This document shows positions 1 through 12,321 of a stretch of 64,000 nucleotides of DNA, piece after piece. The notes below the pieces were generated by a model. It worked only from the letters and a program-made list of their open reading frames with translations, did no database searches and had not been told where the DNA came from. The position numbers and the translations under genes were made by a program. This DNA comes from Ottelia alismoides. Its lineage: Eukaryota; Streptophyta; Magnoliopsida; Alismatales; Hydrocharitaceae. Where the stretch lies: the NCBI GenBank assembly GCA_037367405.1, contig JAZKJV010002318.1:1-64000 (forward strand), read 5' to 3'. The stretch's first letter is position 1. The number at the start of each line of letters is the position of its first letter.

Positions 1-2830
1 GTCGCCCCTGCTCTCAGCCGTTGGATATCCTCTTTTGATCTAACAGCCAGTTGTTCTCCACGTGCGCCTTTCACGTCCACCGTCTGATCATATCCAGGGC
101 CTCATCTCAACCGCCCGTTCGCGCCTCTTCCACAGCGCGCCACGTGGCGCATGTTGCGCCCTTCGATCACACACTCCATCCTTTCATCGCAGCCGCGTAT
201 CCAGCCTCACTCCACGACCCTTGATCAACACGCCCCAGATCTAATCCTACCCGCCCCTTCCTGCCTTCTTCTCCGTCGTTGGATCACAAGATCCAACGGT
301 GAGGATTTCGTTTCCACCTCCAGCGCCCCTCTCTCCCACGTTCTCGAGCTTGTGCGAGGGGCTTGCCCCTTTCTATTTTCAGTCGCACGCTAGCCACCCT
401 CGCCGACCGCCAACACCGTCACGAACTTCCCCACTCGTCCCTCATCCTCGCCAACTCCCTCACTCATCACCACTTCCACCATAGACTCTCCACAACCTCC
501 ATGAACTTTGCCCCATCACCAGCCCTGCCGAGACCTTCACCCTTTAAATACTCGAGCACCGACCAACTTCACGCCCATCCGCCACCCCAGAGAGGTACCT
601 AGAGCTCAGAGCTTCTGTTAAGTGACAGCAGTCGATTGATTCCTTGAGAGAAGACGGGTCTTCTTCTCCGGCGAGATCCACGGCGCCACCGCCGTGTCGC
701 AGCCGCCTTCCGCGAAGCTGCTTGAGCTCAGGGCCTTACCGCCCCTTCGAGCGACGACCTGAACTTGAGACTGAGCTCCAAACCCCATGTAATCTCCTCC
801 ATCTTCGTTGATCTTCTTCTTCATCTTTCTTTGGTTTTTCCCCATTTTATTCGCCCTCCACCGTGACCTTCTCGCTCCATCTTCACCTCGCCGAGCTCCA
901 CGACGGAGCTCTGATCTTCGCGCAGTACTCCACACCCTCCGACGATGCAAACCATCCTCCATCGACTGCAGCTCCGCCACCTGGGCGGAGCACCATCGCC
1001 GGACATCTCTCTCATCGCTTTAGGCCTCGCCGTCCTTCCTCCACATCTCCACTAGCACGCACACGCTTCGGCTATCACTTCTAACCCCTGCAGGTACACC
1101 CAGTTCACTGACTGGGAGTTCACCGGAGCTCCTATCGAGCTTCATCGCCAGCGAGCTCCGACGCGCCTCCTCCGCTCCTGAGACCTCCTGAGCCTTCGCC
1201 TCACCGCCGCGAATCCTCCGAGCTACTTCAGAGCATCCGGAGAGCTTCAACGACTCCTGGACCATCGGGCAGAGCAGACCACCCTTCGTCGGAGCCCCGC
1301 CAACTCCTCCGCAGGTGGCGGAGGACCATTGAGGACGAAGCTCCAGCCACCGTTCGATCATCTTGATCGAACGATCCCTAGTCGTCCACGTCACCACTCA
1401 ACCGGAGCATCACAGAGCCGTTGGATCCTTCCAGATCTAACGGTGTTCAGAGCGCCACGTCGTCCACATCTGGAGCAGCCCAGGAGCCGTAGGATCAATT
1501 GTGATCCAGCGGTCTGCATTTAGCCACGTCGCCATCTTCATCGAAGCCCCTGGCACCGTTGGATCGATCCAGATCCGACGGTCTCTGATCATCCACGAGC
1601 CAGCCATTGACAGCCTTTGGATCGATCTTGATCCAAAGGACCAGAGCACGCCACGTAGACAGGTCCGAGCCTCTTCCCCGACCTCTAGGCTCGGACCACC
1701 CGAAGCTTCGCCGAGCCTCAGCCGAACCTCCAGAAGTCCCTGAGCCTCGTCCCGAGCCGCACGCCACCCGAGCCTAGGCCACCCCACGTGAGGAGCACGT
1801 ACGGCCTGGGTTAATTGCACTGAGGCCCTGAGAACTTTCATAAATGACAAACTGGTTATGTGAAGCGCCCCCACGTGAGGAGCACGTGTAGCCGTGGAGA
1901 AATTGCATTCCACTCCTCATCATTATAGGTAATTGCATTTAAGTCCCTGTCAGCATGTTTATTTTTATGTACTTTTTATTTCCTGTATTGCAATTACACC
2001 CCTATCTTTGCACGCATCCCTAGGTGTCATATTTCATCATTTTTGAGTTTTGAAAATTGCATGTTGTAGCTTAACATGTCCTCTATCTGTTATGACACTT
2101 GTCATATTTTTGTGATAGCAGTAGAATTATTAATTAATTAATTGGTTTATTTCTATGATATTTTGCCCAATTGGACCTTTTAATTGATAATTAATTCTCT
2201 GTAACTCCAAAAATTCTCAAAAAATCATAGTAGCTCTAGGATAGCTAATTTAACATTGCATAAATATTTCATCTCATTTGCACACATGTCGAGGCCTAAA
2301 TAAATTAATTGGTGATTTCTTTAGTTTATTTTTAATAGGTTCATTTCACATTAAAATTTAGGTCTGTCAAATTTCCTAGATTCCTCATCATTAGATCTAT
2401 CTAGGATAATTTTATTTTCTGAAAATATTGTGATTTGATATTTATTAAAATTAAATTAGTGAAAATCACCCTGTATTCATTTTAAATTCACAGTAAATTC
2501 ATTTAGTGTCGAAAAATTCCCAAAAAATAAGGTAGCTTAATTTCACCATATTTCATCATCTGTCCAATTTTTATAACTTTTGGACTTCATTTGATACCCT
2601 AACTGATTTAACTTTAAATTGGCTTGATTTTTGCATGTGTCTGCATAGAAATTAAAAAAAGACCAAAAAAAATATTCCCTGAAAATCTAACACTTGAACT
2701 TTGCTCAAATTCACCTAAGGAGACAGATGCCTCCCTGAGTTCGACCTTGGACTTCACCAAGTAAAAAAATTGCCACTTGAAATTGACTTGAATCTAATAA
2801 AAGTGGTTGTTGATATTCCCTCTCGTTATC
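1..2830 (+). repeat. LTR-like GC-rich segment of a large retroelement (partial, left end outside window)
   Basis: Bases 1-1800 are GC-rich and carry many copies of a palindromic motif of the form CCGTTGGATC...GATCCAACGG. From about 1900 the DNA turns AT-rich, with phrases such as 'attgcactgaggccc' and 'aattgcatttaagtccc'. The same architecture, in the opposite orientation, makes up the solo LTR at 41860-45292; both contain a 'tgagttcgacc(c/t)tgg' stretch near one end (about 2736 here, about 42030 there on the reverse strand). A TATA-like tttaaata lies at 543-550. The short frames in this part have no recognisable domain and look like by-products of GC-rich DNA. I infer an LTR or LTR-derived segment of a long-LTR element; its right boundary is not sharply resolved. 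A host promoter or 5' UTR is the alternative. Confidence 0.5.
1350..1650 (+). repeat. Tandem array of palindromic CCGTTGGATC units, about 69-bp period
   Basis: Five units start at about 1350, 1419, 1487, 1556 and 1614, giving spacings of 69, 68, 69 and 58. Each has an arm CCGTTGGATC (with variants), a short loop, and a complementary arm such as GATCTAACGG, followed by a spacer often containing ccacgtcgtcc or similar. Looser copies of the palindrome occur near 18-50 and 271-300. Confidence 0.75.
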
Positions 2831-3182
2831 CGACTGCAACGAACACTTATAATTAATTTGGACAATAATCTGACCGAATTAACAAAGGGTGCGGGAGGCG
2901 ATATCAGTTATGCTGTTGATTTTCCTCATATATAAACTGTGTGTGGCAACGATCACCTTATAATAAGTCTTGAATCTTTATGGATGGGTTCAAGTGATAA
3001 CTTAATGAAAACACTTCTCTTCTCCTCTCCTAAATTGGTAAAATAGGTTTAAGCTAGCGGTTGGTAAAGTTTTGATTTTTTAAGTTTGTTTTCCTAACTA
3101 AAGCAAATGTTAAATCTTTTACTGTCATTTGACATCTTTAACTACTACATTCAGGTGACAACAATAGTCAAATAGAGAGTGA
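2831..3182. other. AT-rich spacer before the CACTA remnant
   Basis: No coding sequence or clear terminal repeat was found here. A CACTA-type end (CACTACAA...) for the transposon remnant that follows was looked for and not seen, so the left end of that element is lost or is not within this stretch. Confidence 0.5.
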
Positions 3183-6100
3183 ATGTATAAGCATGTAGCT
3201 GATGGTCGTGTTTTAGAGACTTTTCAAAGAGGTGCTCAAGAATTTGTGGAATTTGCTTACACCAAAGGTTATCGAGTGGTGGATTCAGGTGGTACCATCT
3301 CGTGTCTGTGTCAAAAGTGTTGTTTACTCGAGAAGATATCTAAGGATGAAATTCGCATGTACCTTTTTAAATATGATTTCATGGAAGCATATCAATTTTA
3401 ATGGAGGCACAAAGAAGTCATCGATGACAAGAGCAATGACTTAAATGATGGGGACAACATTAATCAATTTGTAGAAATGATTATGAACATTGTAGGTTCA
3501 GACTTTAACACCAATTATCCTGATGAAAAGGAAACTCACGGGGAGTTAGAAGACTTCTACAAGCCATTGAAAAGGCAGAAGAGCCTTTGTGGTCGGGTTT
3601 TGTAAGACATATTCAAAACTCTCAGCATTTTCAGACCTTCTATCGATGAAGATGGAGTATAATATGATTGATCGGAATTTTGATGGCATATTGATTATTC
3701 TCAAGAAAATGTTACCCGAAGATGCTGAATTACCTCAAAATTAGTATAAAACTACGAAAATGATGCGGAAAATGGATTTAGTTGAAGTAAAGATAGACAC
3801 TTGTATAAATTATCATATTTTATATTATAGTGAACATGACTTTTTGACACGTTGTCCTGTCCTGAATGTGATGAGCCAAGATATCAAGAATCAACTACGT
3901 TTGGGAATAAATAATAAAGGAAAGTTTTACGCTATTTCCATTAACTTCGAGATTGAAGCGATTATACTATTGTAAAGAAACAACTAAATATATGTTATGG
4001 TACACAGAGCATAGTCGTGAAAAGTATATGGAGCATCCATCAGAATCTGAATGTTAGAAAATATTGATGTCAACTTTTTCTTCATTTTTAGGGGGGAAGA
4101 AGGAATTGTGTTATAGGTTTATATACAGACAGATTTAATCCTTATGACAGAAGTAAAGATTATTCTTGTTGGCTAGTAAACACCTTACAATATACCACCA
4201 TGGTTGTGTAACAAGAGACAATTCATGTTTCTATCATTGTTAGTGCCAAGACCTATGCATTCGGAGAAATACATCGATGTGTATTTACGTCCTCTTATAG
4301 ATGAGTTGAAGACACTCTGGATCGATGGAGTAGATACATATGACGTAAATAAAAGTCAAAACATTCAATATGAAAGTTACTCTACTCTGAACAATTAATG
4401 ATTTCCTGGCTTATGGAGTGTTATCTGGATGGAGTACACATGGACGTAAAAGTTGTCCATATTGTATCGAGATTACATAATACTTTCAGCTTCAACATGA
4501 TCAGAATTCATATATTTTTATTGTCATAGATAATTTCTTTCAAAATATTATTCATATAGGACTCAAAAATAAACATTTAAGAGGAATACCATGGAACTGT
4601 CAAATCCTCCTACAATAAAGACTGGTGATACGATATTATCAATTTTAGAGGAATTTGAAAATTCAATCATGAGAAATATAGAAAATACACGACCTCTACA
4701 TGATTCTGGTGATAGCTATAATCGGATTAAGAAGAGTATATTTTGAGAGTTACCTTATTGGAGCAAGTTATTGATACGACACAATTTAGTTGTTATGTAT
4801 ATCGAGAAAAATATCTTCGATAACATCTTTTATACAATTATGAATGTAGTTGATCGTACAAAAGATACAATAAATTCTCATCATGATTTAAGAGCATATG
4901 CAATCATCTAGAGATATATATAAAAGATCTTGAAAATGTAAGGGTGGAATTTCTGAAAGCAAAGTATACTTTGGATAGAAATCAAGTGAAACTTTTCTGC
5001 AAATGGACAACTAAATTGAAAATTCCAGATGGTTATGCATCAAATCTCTCTAATTTAATTGATTTGAAAATTTCTCATTTAAAGGAAGGAAAAGTCATGA
5101 CTGTCACGTGTTTATGGAAAGACTTCTACCAATGGTGTTTAGAGGATTGTTACCAAAACAAATCATCGATTTTCTTTCAGATGTCAGCAGATTTTTCTAG
5201 ATTTTATGTTCGACATGTGCACATCAGATGGAGATGAAATATCTTGAAAAGATATTCCTATGATAATGTATAATTTAGAAAAAAATATCTCCTCCGATTT
5301 TTTTCGATTCAATGGAGCATGTAATGATTCATCTTCCATATGAGGCCAGAGTTGATGGACCCATAACATATCAATGCATATGTCCATTTGAAAAGTATTT
5401 ATTCATAATAACTTCCTACATTAATATTTTGGTCATCTTAAAAACATCATCGATTTTACGTAGGTTCATGTTCCTCCTAAAAAGAAAGGTCTGAAACAAA
5501 AGTAGAGTCGAAGGATCCATAATTTCTCAGTATACTTATGAAGAAGTATCAATTTTGTGCTACACATTTTCCCAACGATATGGAGACTATCCACAACAGA
5601 ACATGGAGGAATGAAGTAATTTACTCTAATGAAGAACACCCCTATCAATGTCTTTCGTCAGTCAGGTCATCCAATAGGAAAGGCTTGAGAATGTTTAATG
5701 ACAAAATAAGAGAAAGATGTCGCCGAACTCTATGTACTGGACAATTATGAGGAAATAACAACATAGGTTGAGTACGTCTCTTTATTTGTATTTCATAAAA
5801 AAAAGATTATTTCCTTCTCCTCACATTTTATTTATATGCATTCTTATTAGGGAATTTAGAAAGAAAATTGTTGAAGAAAATTTAACATATACATAAATTC
5901 AAGTTGTGAGGATATATAGGAATCAATTTTCAGAATGGTTTAATAATCGAACTAAAAAAGTGGATGGTAATGATTCTATTACACATATACTAAAATATTT
6001 TTCATAAGGACATGTTTATAATGTCATATCTTACAACTGTTGTTGGAGTAACAGTTATCGATTTCATACCGTAAATTCTGATAGAAAATTAACCACTCAG

Positions 6101-6540
6101 AATTATGGAGTGATGGTTCGTGGATCTTGTTATGTAGAGGACCATTTGGATTATTGTGAATCTTAAAGGAAGTATTAGAAGTAGAATACAGTATTCCAGG
6201 CATAAATCAAATAGTCCTTTTCTATGTGATTGGTATGACACAAATGAAGGCACAATGATTGGTAGGAGGAATAACGTTGTTGGTGATATACAAAAAAAAT
6301 ACATACGTAGATTTGAGCCATTCGTTATTGCTTCACAAGTGGATAAACTTTGTTATCTTCCGTAAGTGTAAAAGAAAAAAAAGAATGTAGAATCTTTCGC
6401 GGTCATGAAGATAAATTCGCAGACATATATTTCTAAAGAAAACACTCCAACAGGAGATGTTATATATGAAGCTTTTACACCTACTTATGAGTGCAACATT
6501 ATACCAGATGTAGTTCCAATCATTAATATATTTGATTAGT
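3183..6540 (+). pseudogene. CACTA (En/Spm) TNP2-type transposase, degraded
   Basis: This is the decayed coding region of a CACTA DNA transposon, whose transposase cuts and pastes the element in the nucleus. Family blocks occur in the expected order. 3183-3440 resembles the N-terminal transposase-associated domain (cysteines in SCLCQKC, followed by a frame break before WRHKE). 3760-3900 and 4200-4480 resemble the TNP2 core (YIDVYLRPLIDELKTLW, then FLAYGVLSGWSTHGRKSCPYC after a frame change). 4944-5237 resembles the TNP2 C-terminal part (FCKWTTKLKIPDGYASN). 5312-5620 resembles DUF4218 (MEHVMIHLPYEARVDGP). 6090-6365 resembles DUF4216 (GSCYVEDH, FYCDWYDTNEGT, FEPFVIASQVDKLCYLP). Numerous stops and frameshifts separate the blocks, so no protein can be made. 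The portion from 4991 onward is repeated at 28250-29780 in the second duplication unit. Terminal inverted repeats were not identified. Confidence 0.85.
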
Positions 6541-7889
6541 AGATAATGAGGTGATACATGTTGATCTATTTGATGATGTAGAGATCACAAATGATGATTC
6601 AAACAATTTCAATGTCATTGAAACATACTATAATTCACTTGAATCAACTAGCGAAGATTAACGGTAAAATTTGGTAAATTTTTTTATTAATAATCTTATA
6701 ATTAACTATTATATAGTCATTATAGATATGGTATGTTTTGGACGCGGGGCTCGCATGGATCTCAACGATCATGCCATCCGTCCTTTTCACAGTCACCTTC
6801 TTCTAGTGGGCAGCCTATCCCACCTGCTGAATCTGGATCTCTTTCTCCCGAGGCTCTATAGATCTTAGCCTACTACATGTCTCTTGGTTATGCTCTGTTG
6901 AACAGGGAACTGCAAGGGTCTAAAAATTATCCTCACTGAAAATAAGAGATAGAGTGTTGTTGAGGCGATTGCTCACGAATCCCTATTTCAAACAATAATT
7001 GACCCACAAATAGATATAGCTATGTAAAGTAAAATGTGGAGTTAAAATTTATTATAACTCTACTATAGATGTGTATAGATGTAAGTATGATAAAGTATCG
7101 AACACGGGGAACAAACGTGATAGATTGTACAATAATGTGAAAAATTATCCTTCTTCTTGTCTTTTTATTATATTTTTGACTGGGATTTTTAATTACATAT
7201 ATATTTTTTATTTTTATTTTTATACTTTTTTACATTTTTAATTTTATAATTATTATTATCTTTTAAAAAAATTCTATTTTTAATTTCTTTTTTAATATAA
7301 TAAATAAAGGTATATATATAACTATATATAAGCAATATGTATAATATAAGTAATAAATATATATAATATATAATAAATATAAAAAGTCAGGAAATAATTA
7401 TAAGAGCAGTCCTTTTTATTTTTAAATGTTTTAAATATTTATAATATTTTTATAAAAATTATAGATATATAATACTATATATGTATATCTATGTTAAGTA
7501 TGATATAGTAGGTATAAATATAAGTAAAAAATGTCAAAAACTAAAAAGAAAATATTTTTATGATTTTGACATTTTTCTAATATTTTTGTGATTTTTCAGG
7601 GATTTTTTCTATTTTTTAGGCTTTTCTAAAGTCCAAAAAATCAAAATCAGGGACTTAATAAATAGGTCGAATTGATTTGAGATTTAAAAATAGCAAATGA
7701 TTTATAAATTTTTCCAAAACAATTTTAACATGTACTATTAATATAACTAAAAAATAGAACAAAAATAAATACTTTTTTATTTTTTAAAGAATTTTTTTTA
7801 TTTTTATGAGGATTTTTGAGTTTTTTAATTTTTAGGATTTTCTTTTTCTATTTTTAGGGATTTTTGGTATGGAGTTGAATTATAAAATA
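6541..7889. other. AT-rich DNA downstream of the CACTA remnant
   Basis: The stretch is very AT-rich with many long A/T runs, and no reading frame resembles a known protein. It is matched by 29780-31130 in unit 2. A moderately GC-balanced island at about 6735-6900, containing 'ggctcgcatggatctca', is conserved in the other copy but I do not recognise it. Confidence 0.6.
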
Positions 7890-8304
7890 ACGCCCTCTTA
7901 TAAACCTATGGACCGCTTAGTGATCGTTCAGCAAACTGAAGGATCATGTGAGTGGGTTTAAGCAGATCCAACCCAAATTCCTCAAGCAATGATGAGGGCA
8001 TGAGGTTAATAGAGGAACCACTATCAAGCAAAGTTCGCTAAAAAATCTGATCGAAAATTTCGCATCTGATAAAAGGGACTCACTTGTCTTTCTTTTTGGC
8101 TGGGATATCACTGACCGTGTTCACTATTGCCATGCTTAGTATGTGCTTTAACGCTATGTGGCATCTATTTTTACGGGACTGATGTTTTGATGTACATGCC
8201 TCTTTTGATCCTTTCTTCACAGAAGGCATGTATTCAATGGCTTTCAACAACGACATTTCTAAAAAGATATTATGAAGAATCTCAACAATGTCAGAATTAG
8301 ACAA
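7890..8304 (-). pseudogene. Ty3/gypsy gag-protease fragment
   Basis: Read on the reverse strand, 8304-8080 gives an open segment (EMSLLKAIEYMPSVKKGSKE) that resembles the plant gypsy region normally reading like 'ipLldaikqiPkyakfLKeLCT'. Continuing in the same frame after a stop, 8080-7890 gives RTLLDSGSSINLMPS, which contains the aspartic protease active-site signature D-S-G followed by the typical SINLMP. In an intact element this protease would process the Gag-Pol polyprotein. At least three in-frame stops and the absence of flanking reverse transcriptase show it is a relic. The homologous relic in unit 2 lies at 31130-31549, so the fragment was present before the duplication. Confidence 0.72.
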
Positions 8305-8706
8305 TATAGTTTTTAATTTTCTAATTTTTGGAGGTTTTCATAGCAATCGGAAAAGGAATATTCACACACTAAAATGCATTGTTCTTATTTACATCATTAT
8401 TTACAAATGACTGGCAAGAAGGTTTGCCATCATTCAAAACAAGCAAAAAAGAGTTCACAAGAGCTTCGGCCTCGTTGATCGGATCGGTATCGGTTGCCGG
8501 AGCAGCTTCTCCTTTGCTGAATCGGCTCTGCCTTGGATTTTATGTTATTTTTGAATTTTTTATTTTTCTTCATTTTTTGTGTTTTTGATTATCTAGTGCG
8601 GCTCCTTCCCTCACTCTCCACGTGCTTCACACACACACACAACTCACGATCTAAATTACATGAAAGAGATTCAGGTGCCAAAACAATGGTTTCGGCAACA
8701 CACATG
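8305..8706. other. Non-coding flank left of the LINE insertion
   Basis: No gene is visible. The stretch contains a short (CA)n run at about 8629-8641 and matches unit 2 at 31550-32365, except that unit 2 carries about 400 additional bases (31852-32255) between 'ggctcc' and 'ttccctcactc'. Confidence 0.6.
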
Positions 8707-8722
8707 CAAGTCCATGGATGTT
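8707..8722. repeat. Target-site duplication, left copy (LINE)
   Basis: The 16-mer CAAGTCCATGGATGTT occurs here and again at 14372-14387. In unit 2 it is present only once, at 32364-32379 with one substitution (caagtccatggacgtt), which is the empty site. Confidence 0.9.
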
Positions 8723-8854
8723 TTTTTTAGGAAAAAAGGGTGAACTCCCGAGTTGGGACTCACCGCCAAACCTTTAATTTATAAAAATATAAAGATATAC
8801 ATTACCTTGTAGACCAGAAATGATAAAGAGAGATACAAGAGGCGATTAATTTTA

Positions 8855-11800
8855 AGAATAAAACCTTTGATTCTTAAAAATCAGATCATTTCTCCCTCCC
8901 CATATGGCCCAAAGTGTTGTAAATGGCAAAGAAACGTCATCCATTGAATTCATCCCCACCGACCTAATAGATCTCCAGAACTCAGTCGTGCCACCATGCA
9001 GTAGCCATGTCGCGCCTATCTCCTTCCAAACATGATCCGACGCACGACATGTGAAGAACAAATGCCATGCATCCTCCGTTTGTGCACCGCATCTGTCACA
9101 CTGCGTATCTGGAGCGCCAAACAATCTTCCTCTTCGTGCTTTATCCAAATCCTTCCTCTTCTCAAACACCATAGAAAAAATTTGACTCTGCAAGGGATCT
9201 TGCTTGCCCATATAATCTTCATATCCTGCTTCAGGTCGGCATCCAAACCATCACTTCTCCATCTAAACATATTGTATGCCTTTTTCACCGAGAATCTCTC
9301 TCCCTCCCAAGCAAAATGATCCTTACCCTACGAGATGTAATCAGGAGAGGGCAACTCAGATAGCATTCTGTCCAACTCCTCCCTTCTACGTCCAGAAAGA
9401 TCGTGCAGGAAGTGAGGAACCCATGAACCAGAGATTCTGACCTGAGCCACTGAAGAATTTCTACTTTCTGCCCAAACAAAGAGTCTTGGGAATCTGCTGC
9501 ATAAAGTACCCTCTCCTGTCCAGTTGTCCATCCAAAAACGAAAGACCTCCCCGGACCCCATTCTTGGCACCATTCTCGACCTTACTTGCGGTAAAATATC
9601 ACGGATCCCATTCCAAAGAGAAGACTCGAATCTCACTCTACCAGCTTCTAGTGATTTGTTAACTCCATAGATCTTTCGCACCAGATGGATAGCCAATCTA
9701 TCTATATCTCCCCAAATCTGCACCATCCATTTAGCCAAATGTGCTTTGTTCATACTAGAGATATCACGTATTCCAAGGCCTCCTTCGCTCCTTTGTCTTG
9801 TGATTTCCTCCCACCCTACCAGATGAATGCCTGTTCTTGTCTTCCATCCGACCAGAAGAATCTTCTCATCATCACCTCTTATTCCTTACTCCAGCTGGCA
9901 TCAAACGGGTAGAAAAGAAGAAAATAGGAATTGCCGACAATACATGCTTTAGAAGAATCAACTTTCCTCCTTTAGAAAGAGTGACCGCCTTCTAGCCTGC
10001 AAGCCTCTCCTCAAATCTTCTGAGGACCATATCCCATTCCGCCTTCCCAAGCCTACCTGCCACTAAAGGTAGCCCAAGATAAGTAATGTGTAGCTCACCA
10101 AGAGGGCATCCTAAAAGAACAGCCCTTGCTCTACTCGCCTCCTCATCCAACCCGAACTGGATCACTACAGACTTCTCTCTATTGATCTTGAGTCCTGAAA
10201 CACTGCTAAATATTTCAACCAGTTGCCTCGTCCTTCCATGCATTTCCTCTGTACCTCCCAGGAAAATCACGGTGTCATCTGCATATTGCAGAAGAAGAAT
10301 AGAGATGGACCCCATACTTAACCCTCCACACCACCTGCCATCGACTGCTCTCCTGAACATCACCGCAAGCATCCGCCACCAGAACAAAGAGCATCGGCGC
10401 TAACGGGAAAACCTGTCTTACACCCCTCTGTGGCTGAAAATAGCCGCCTTCTCGTCTACCATTCACCAAAACTGAGTAGGAGGAGGTAGTGATGCACTTC
10501 TTCATCCAAGCTATCCAGAGGTCACCGAGGCCGCGTAGCCGAAGCGATTCCCACAGGAAGCTCCAGTCCGCGCAGTCATACGCCTTTTCGAAGTCAATCT
10601 TCCAAATCAAGCCCTTAGCGTTTTCTCGACGCCATTGGAGGCAAATCTCAGAAGCCATAACCAGTCCGTCCGCCATCTGCCTGCCAGGTATAAAAGCAGT
10701 CTGGTTCTGCTGGATTACACCATCTAGCACCCGTCTGAGCCTGTTTGCCAACACCTTGGCGATAATCAAATATAATGCGTTAGACAGTGCAATCGGCCAA
10801 AAGTCATCCACCCGTATCGGGTTTTCTTTCTTCAGAAGAAGAAATAGCATCGCCCTATTAACTTTCTCAAATCCCCTGTTGCCACTTCTGAACTCATCGA
10901 TTACTGCCATAATGTCTTCTCTCAGCATGTCCCCGAATTCCCTGTAGAAGAAGACTGGAAAACCGTCAGGCCCAGATGAACCGTCTGCGTTTAAACCCCA
11001 CACCGCGCTTTTAACCTCCTCCACCGTAAAAGGCTCTTCAAGACTGAATGCCCGTTCTTCCGACAACGATTCAACACCTGTTCCACGCCACCCCCACCCA
11101 TCGCGGGACCTTCTTCTTGATCTCTCCACAAAATGATCCCTGAGGACTCGGCCCAACATAGCATCGCCCACGACCCTTTCCCCACCCACATCCAGACTAT
11201 GAATAAAGTTCCTCCTTCTTCTACCTGAGGCCATCGAGTGGAAAAATCTAGTGTTCGTGTCGCCTTCGTGCAACCATTTCTGTCTGGATCTCTGCCTCCA
11301 CTCCACTTCTTCCTTCCTATCCTCCAGAAGCAGCTCTTCTAGCAGCCTTGCCTGCTTAAGCACCTCCTCCTGACCCAGACTCCTCTCATCATCCAGCCCA
11401 TCCAAACGGACAACACCCTCCTGAGCCATACGCCTCCGCTCCCTCCTTTGCGCCCTCACTCTACGATTGAAATCGAGTAAAAACTTCTTTAACAACACCA
11501 ATTTGGCAGCCAGCCGCCTGACCGCCGACCCCTCCACCTGCCAACTCCTCCATTGTATAACCTCCTCATCCTTGAACCCCTCCTCCATCAGCCAAGTTCT
11601 CTCAAATTTGAAAAAGGATCTGGGCCGCATCTGCTCCTCCGAAGACCATAAGATTGACGTATGATCAGAGTGCGCCCGAGGCAGCGCCCACGCCCGAGAT
11701 AGGGGAAACAAATCCACTTCTCAGATGACAGAAGAAATCTATCCAACCTCGATCTCGATCTGGCATTCCGCCATGTGTAAGCACATCCTGCCGCATCAAT

Positions 11801-12321
11801 AACAGCGAGTCCCTAGTCCAGGACCTGATTCCTGAAGTCCTCCGAGCCAGCGTCACGACTACCACCCCTCAAAGGTCTATCATCAGCCATCAAGGTCACA
11901 TTTAAGTCCCCCCAATGAGTCAAATGCCCTCCTCCCTGTGCGCTCCCACCTTCGAGATATCCACTGCCAAGGATCCTGCGGTCGGACTTGTAGGCCCATA
12001 CACATTGGTCACCGTAAAAATGACAACTTTTCTCTTAAGGCATACAAATAACGAGAACATATATCTCCTCTCTACCAGTTTCTCAAAATCAGACCTCCTC
12101 CAACCAGTCAGGAGCCCATCCACCGCTCCCTGAGCCTCAACCTCAGCAAAATCAAACAAAGAGCCACCACCTAGATCACGCCACGCCTCACCCCCTGCCT
12201 TGGAGATCTTCTTCTCCTGCAGGAGTACAATATCCGCATGCGCATCGCCCAACAACTTCCTGACCCACAGTCGTTTCTCGGGATGACCCAAGCCCCTCAC
12301 ATTCCATGAGATGACCTTCAT
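8855..12321 (-). pseudogene. LINE ORF2: AP-endonuclease and reverse transcriptase, frameshifted
   Basis: The protein nicks the target and copies the LINE RNA at the nick. The frame starts at 12321 with MKVISWNVRGLGHPEKR, the usual endonuclease start, followed by the metal-binding LLQE and later NVYGP. It then changes frame near 11920, where DLNVT and a late SDHTSIL motif are visible. The reverse transcriptase occupies 11717-10275 (SSGPDGFPVFFYREF, QTAFIPGRQMADGL, KIDFEKAYDCADW, GVRQVFPLAPMLF). The catalytic YADD (LQYADDTVIFLGG) lies in the next frame, 10387-9992, so there is a frameshift near 10385 between two essential RT motifs. The C-terminal part continues in pieces at 9753-9328, 9288-9016 and 9211-8855, ending with a zinc-ribbon-type region (CDRCGAQTEDAWHLFFTC). 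At least four frame breaks make it a pseudogene. Confidence 0.88.

Noticed and set aside
618..1913. Several open frames of 60-158 codons in the GC-rich left end
   Set aside because: They overlap on both strands, have no domain, and follow from high GC and few stop codons in palindromic DNA.
3183..6540. An active CACTA transposase gene
   Set aside because: The homology blocks are in different frames with many stops, and essential parts are missing.
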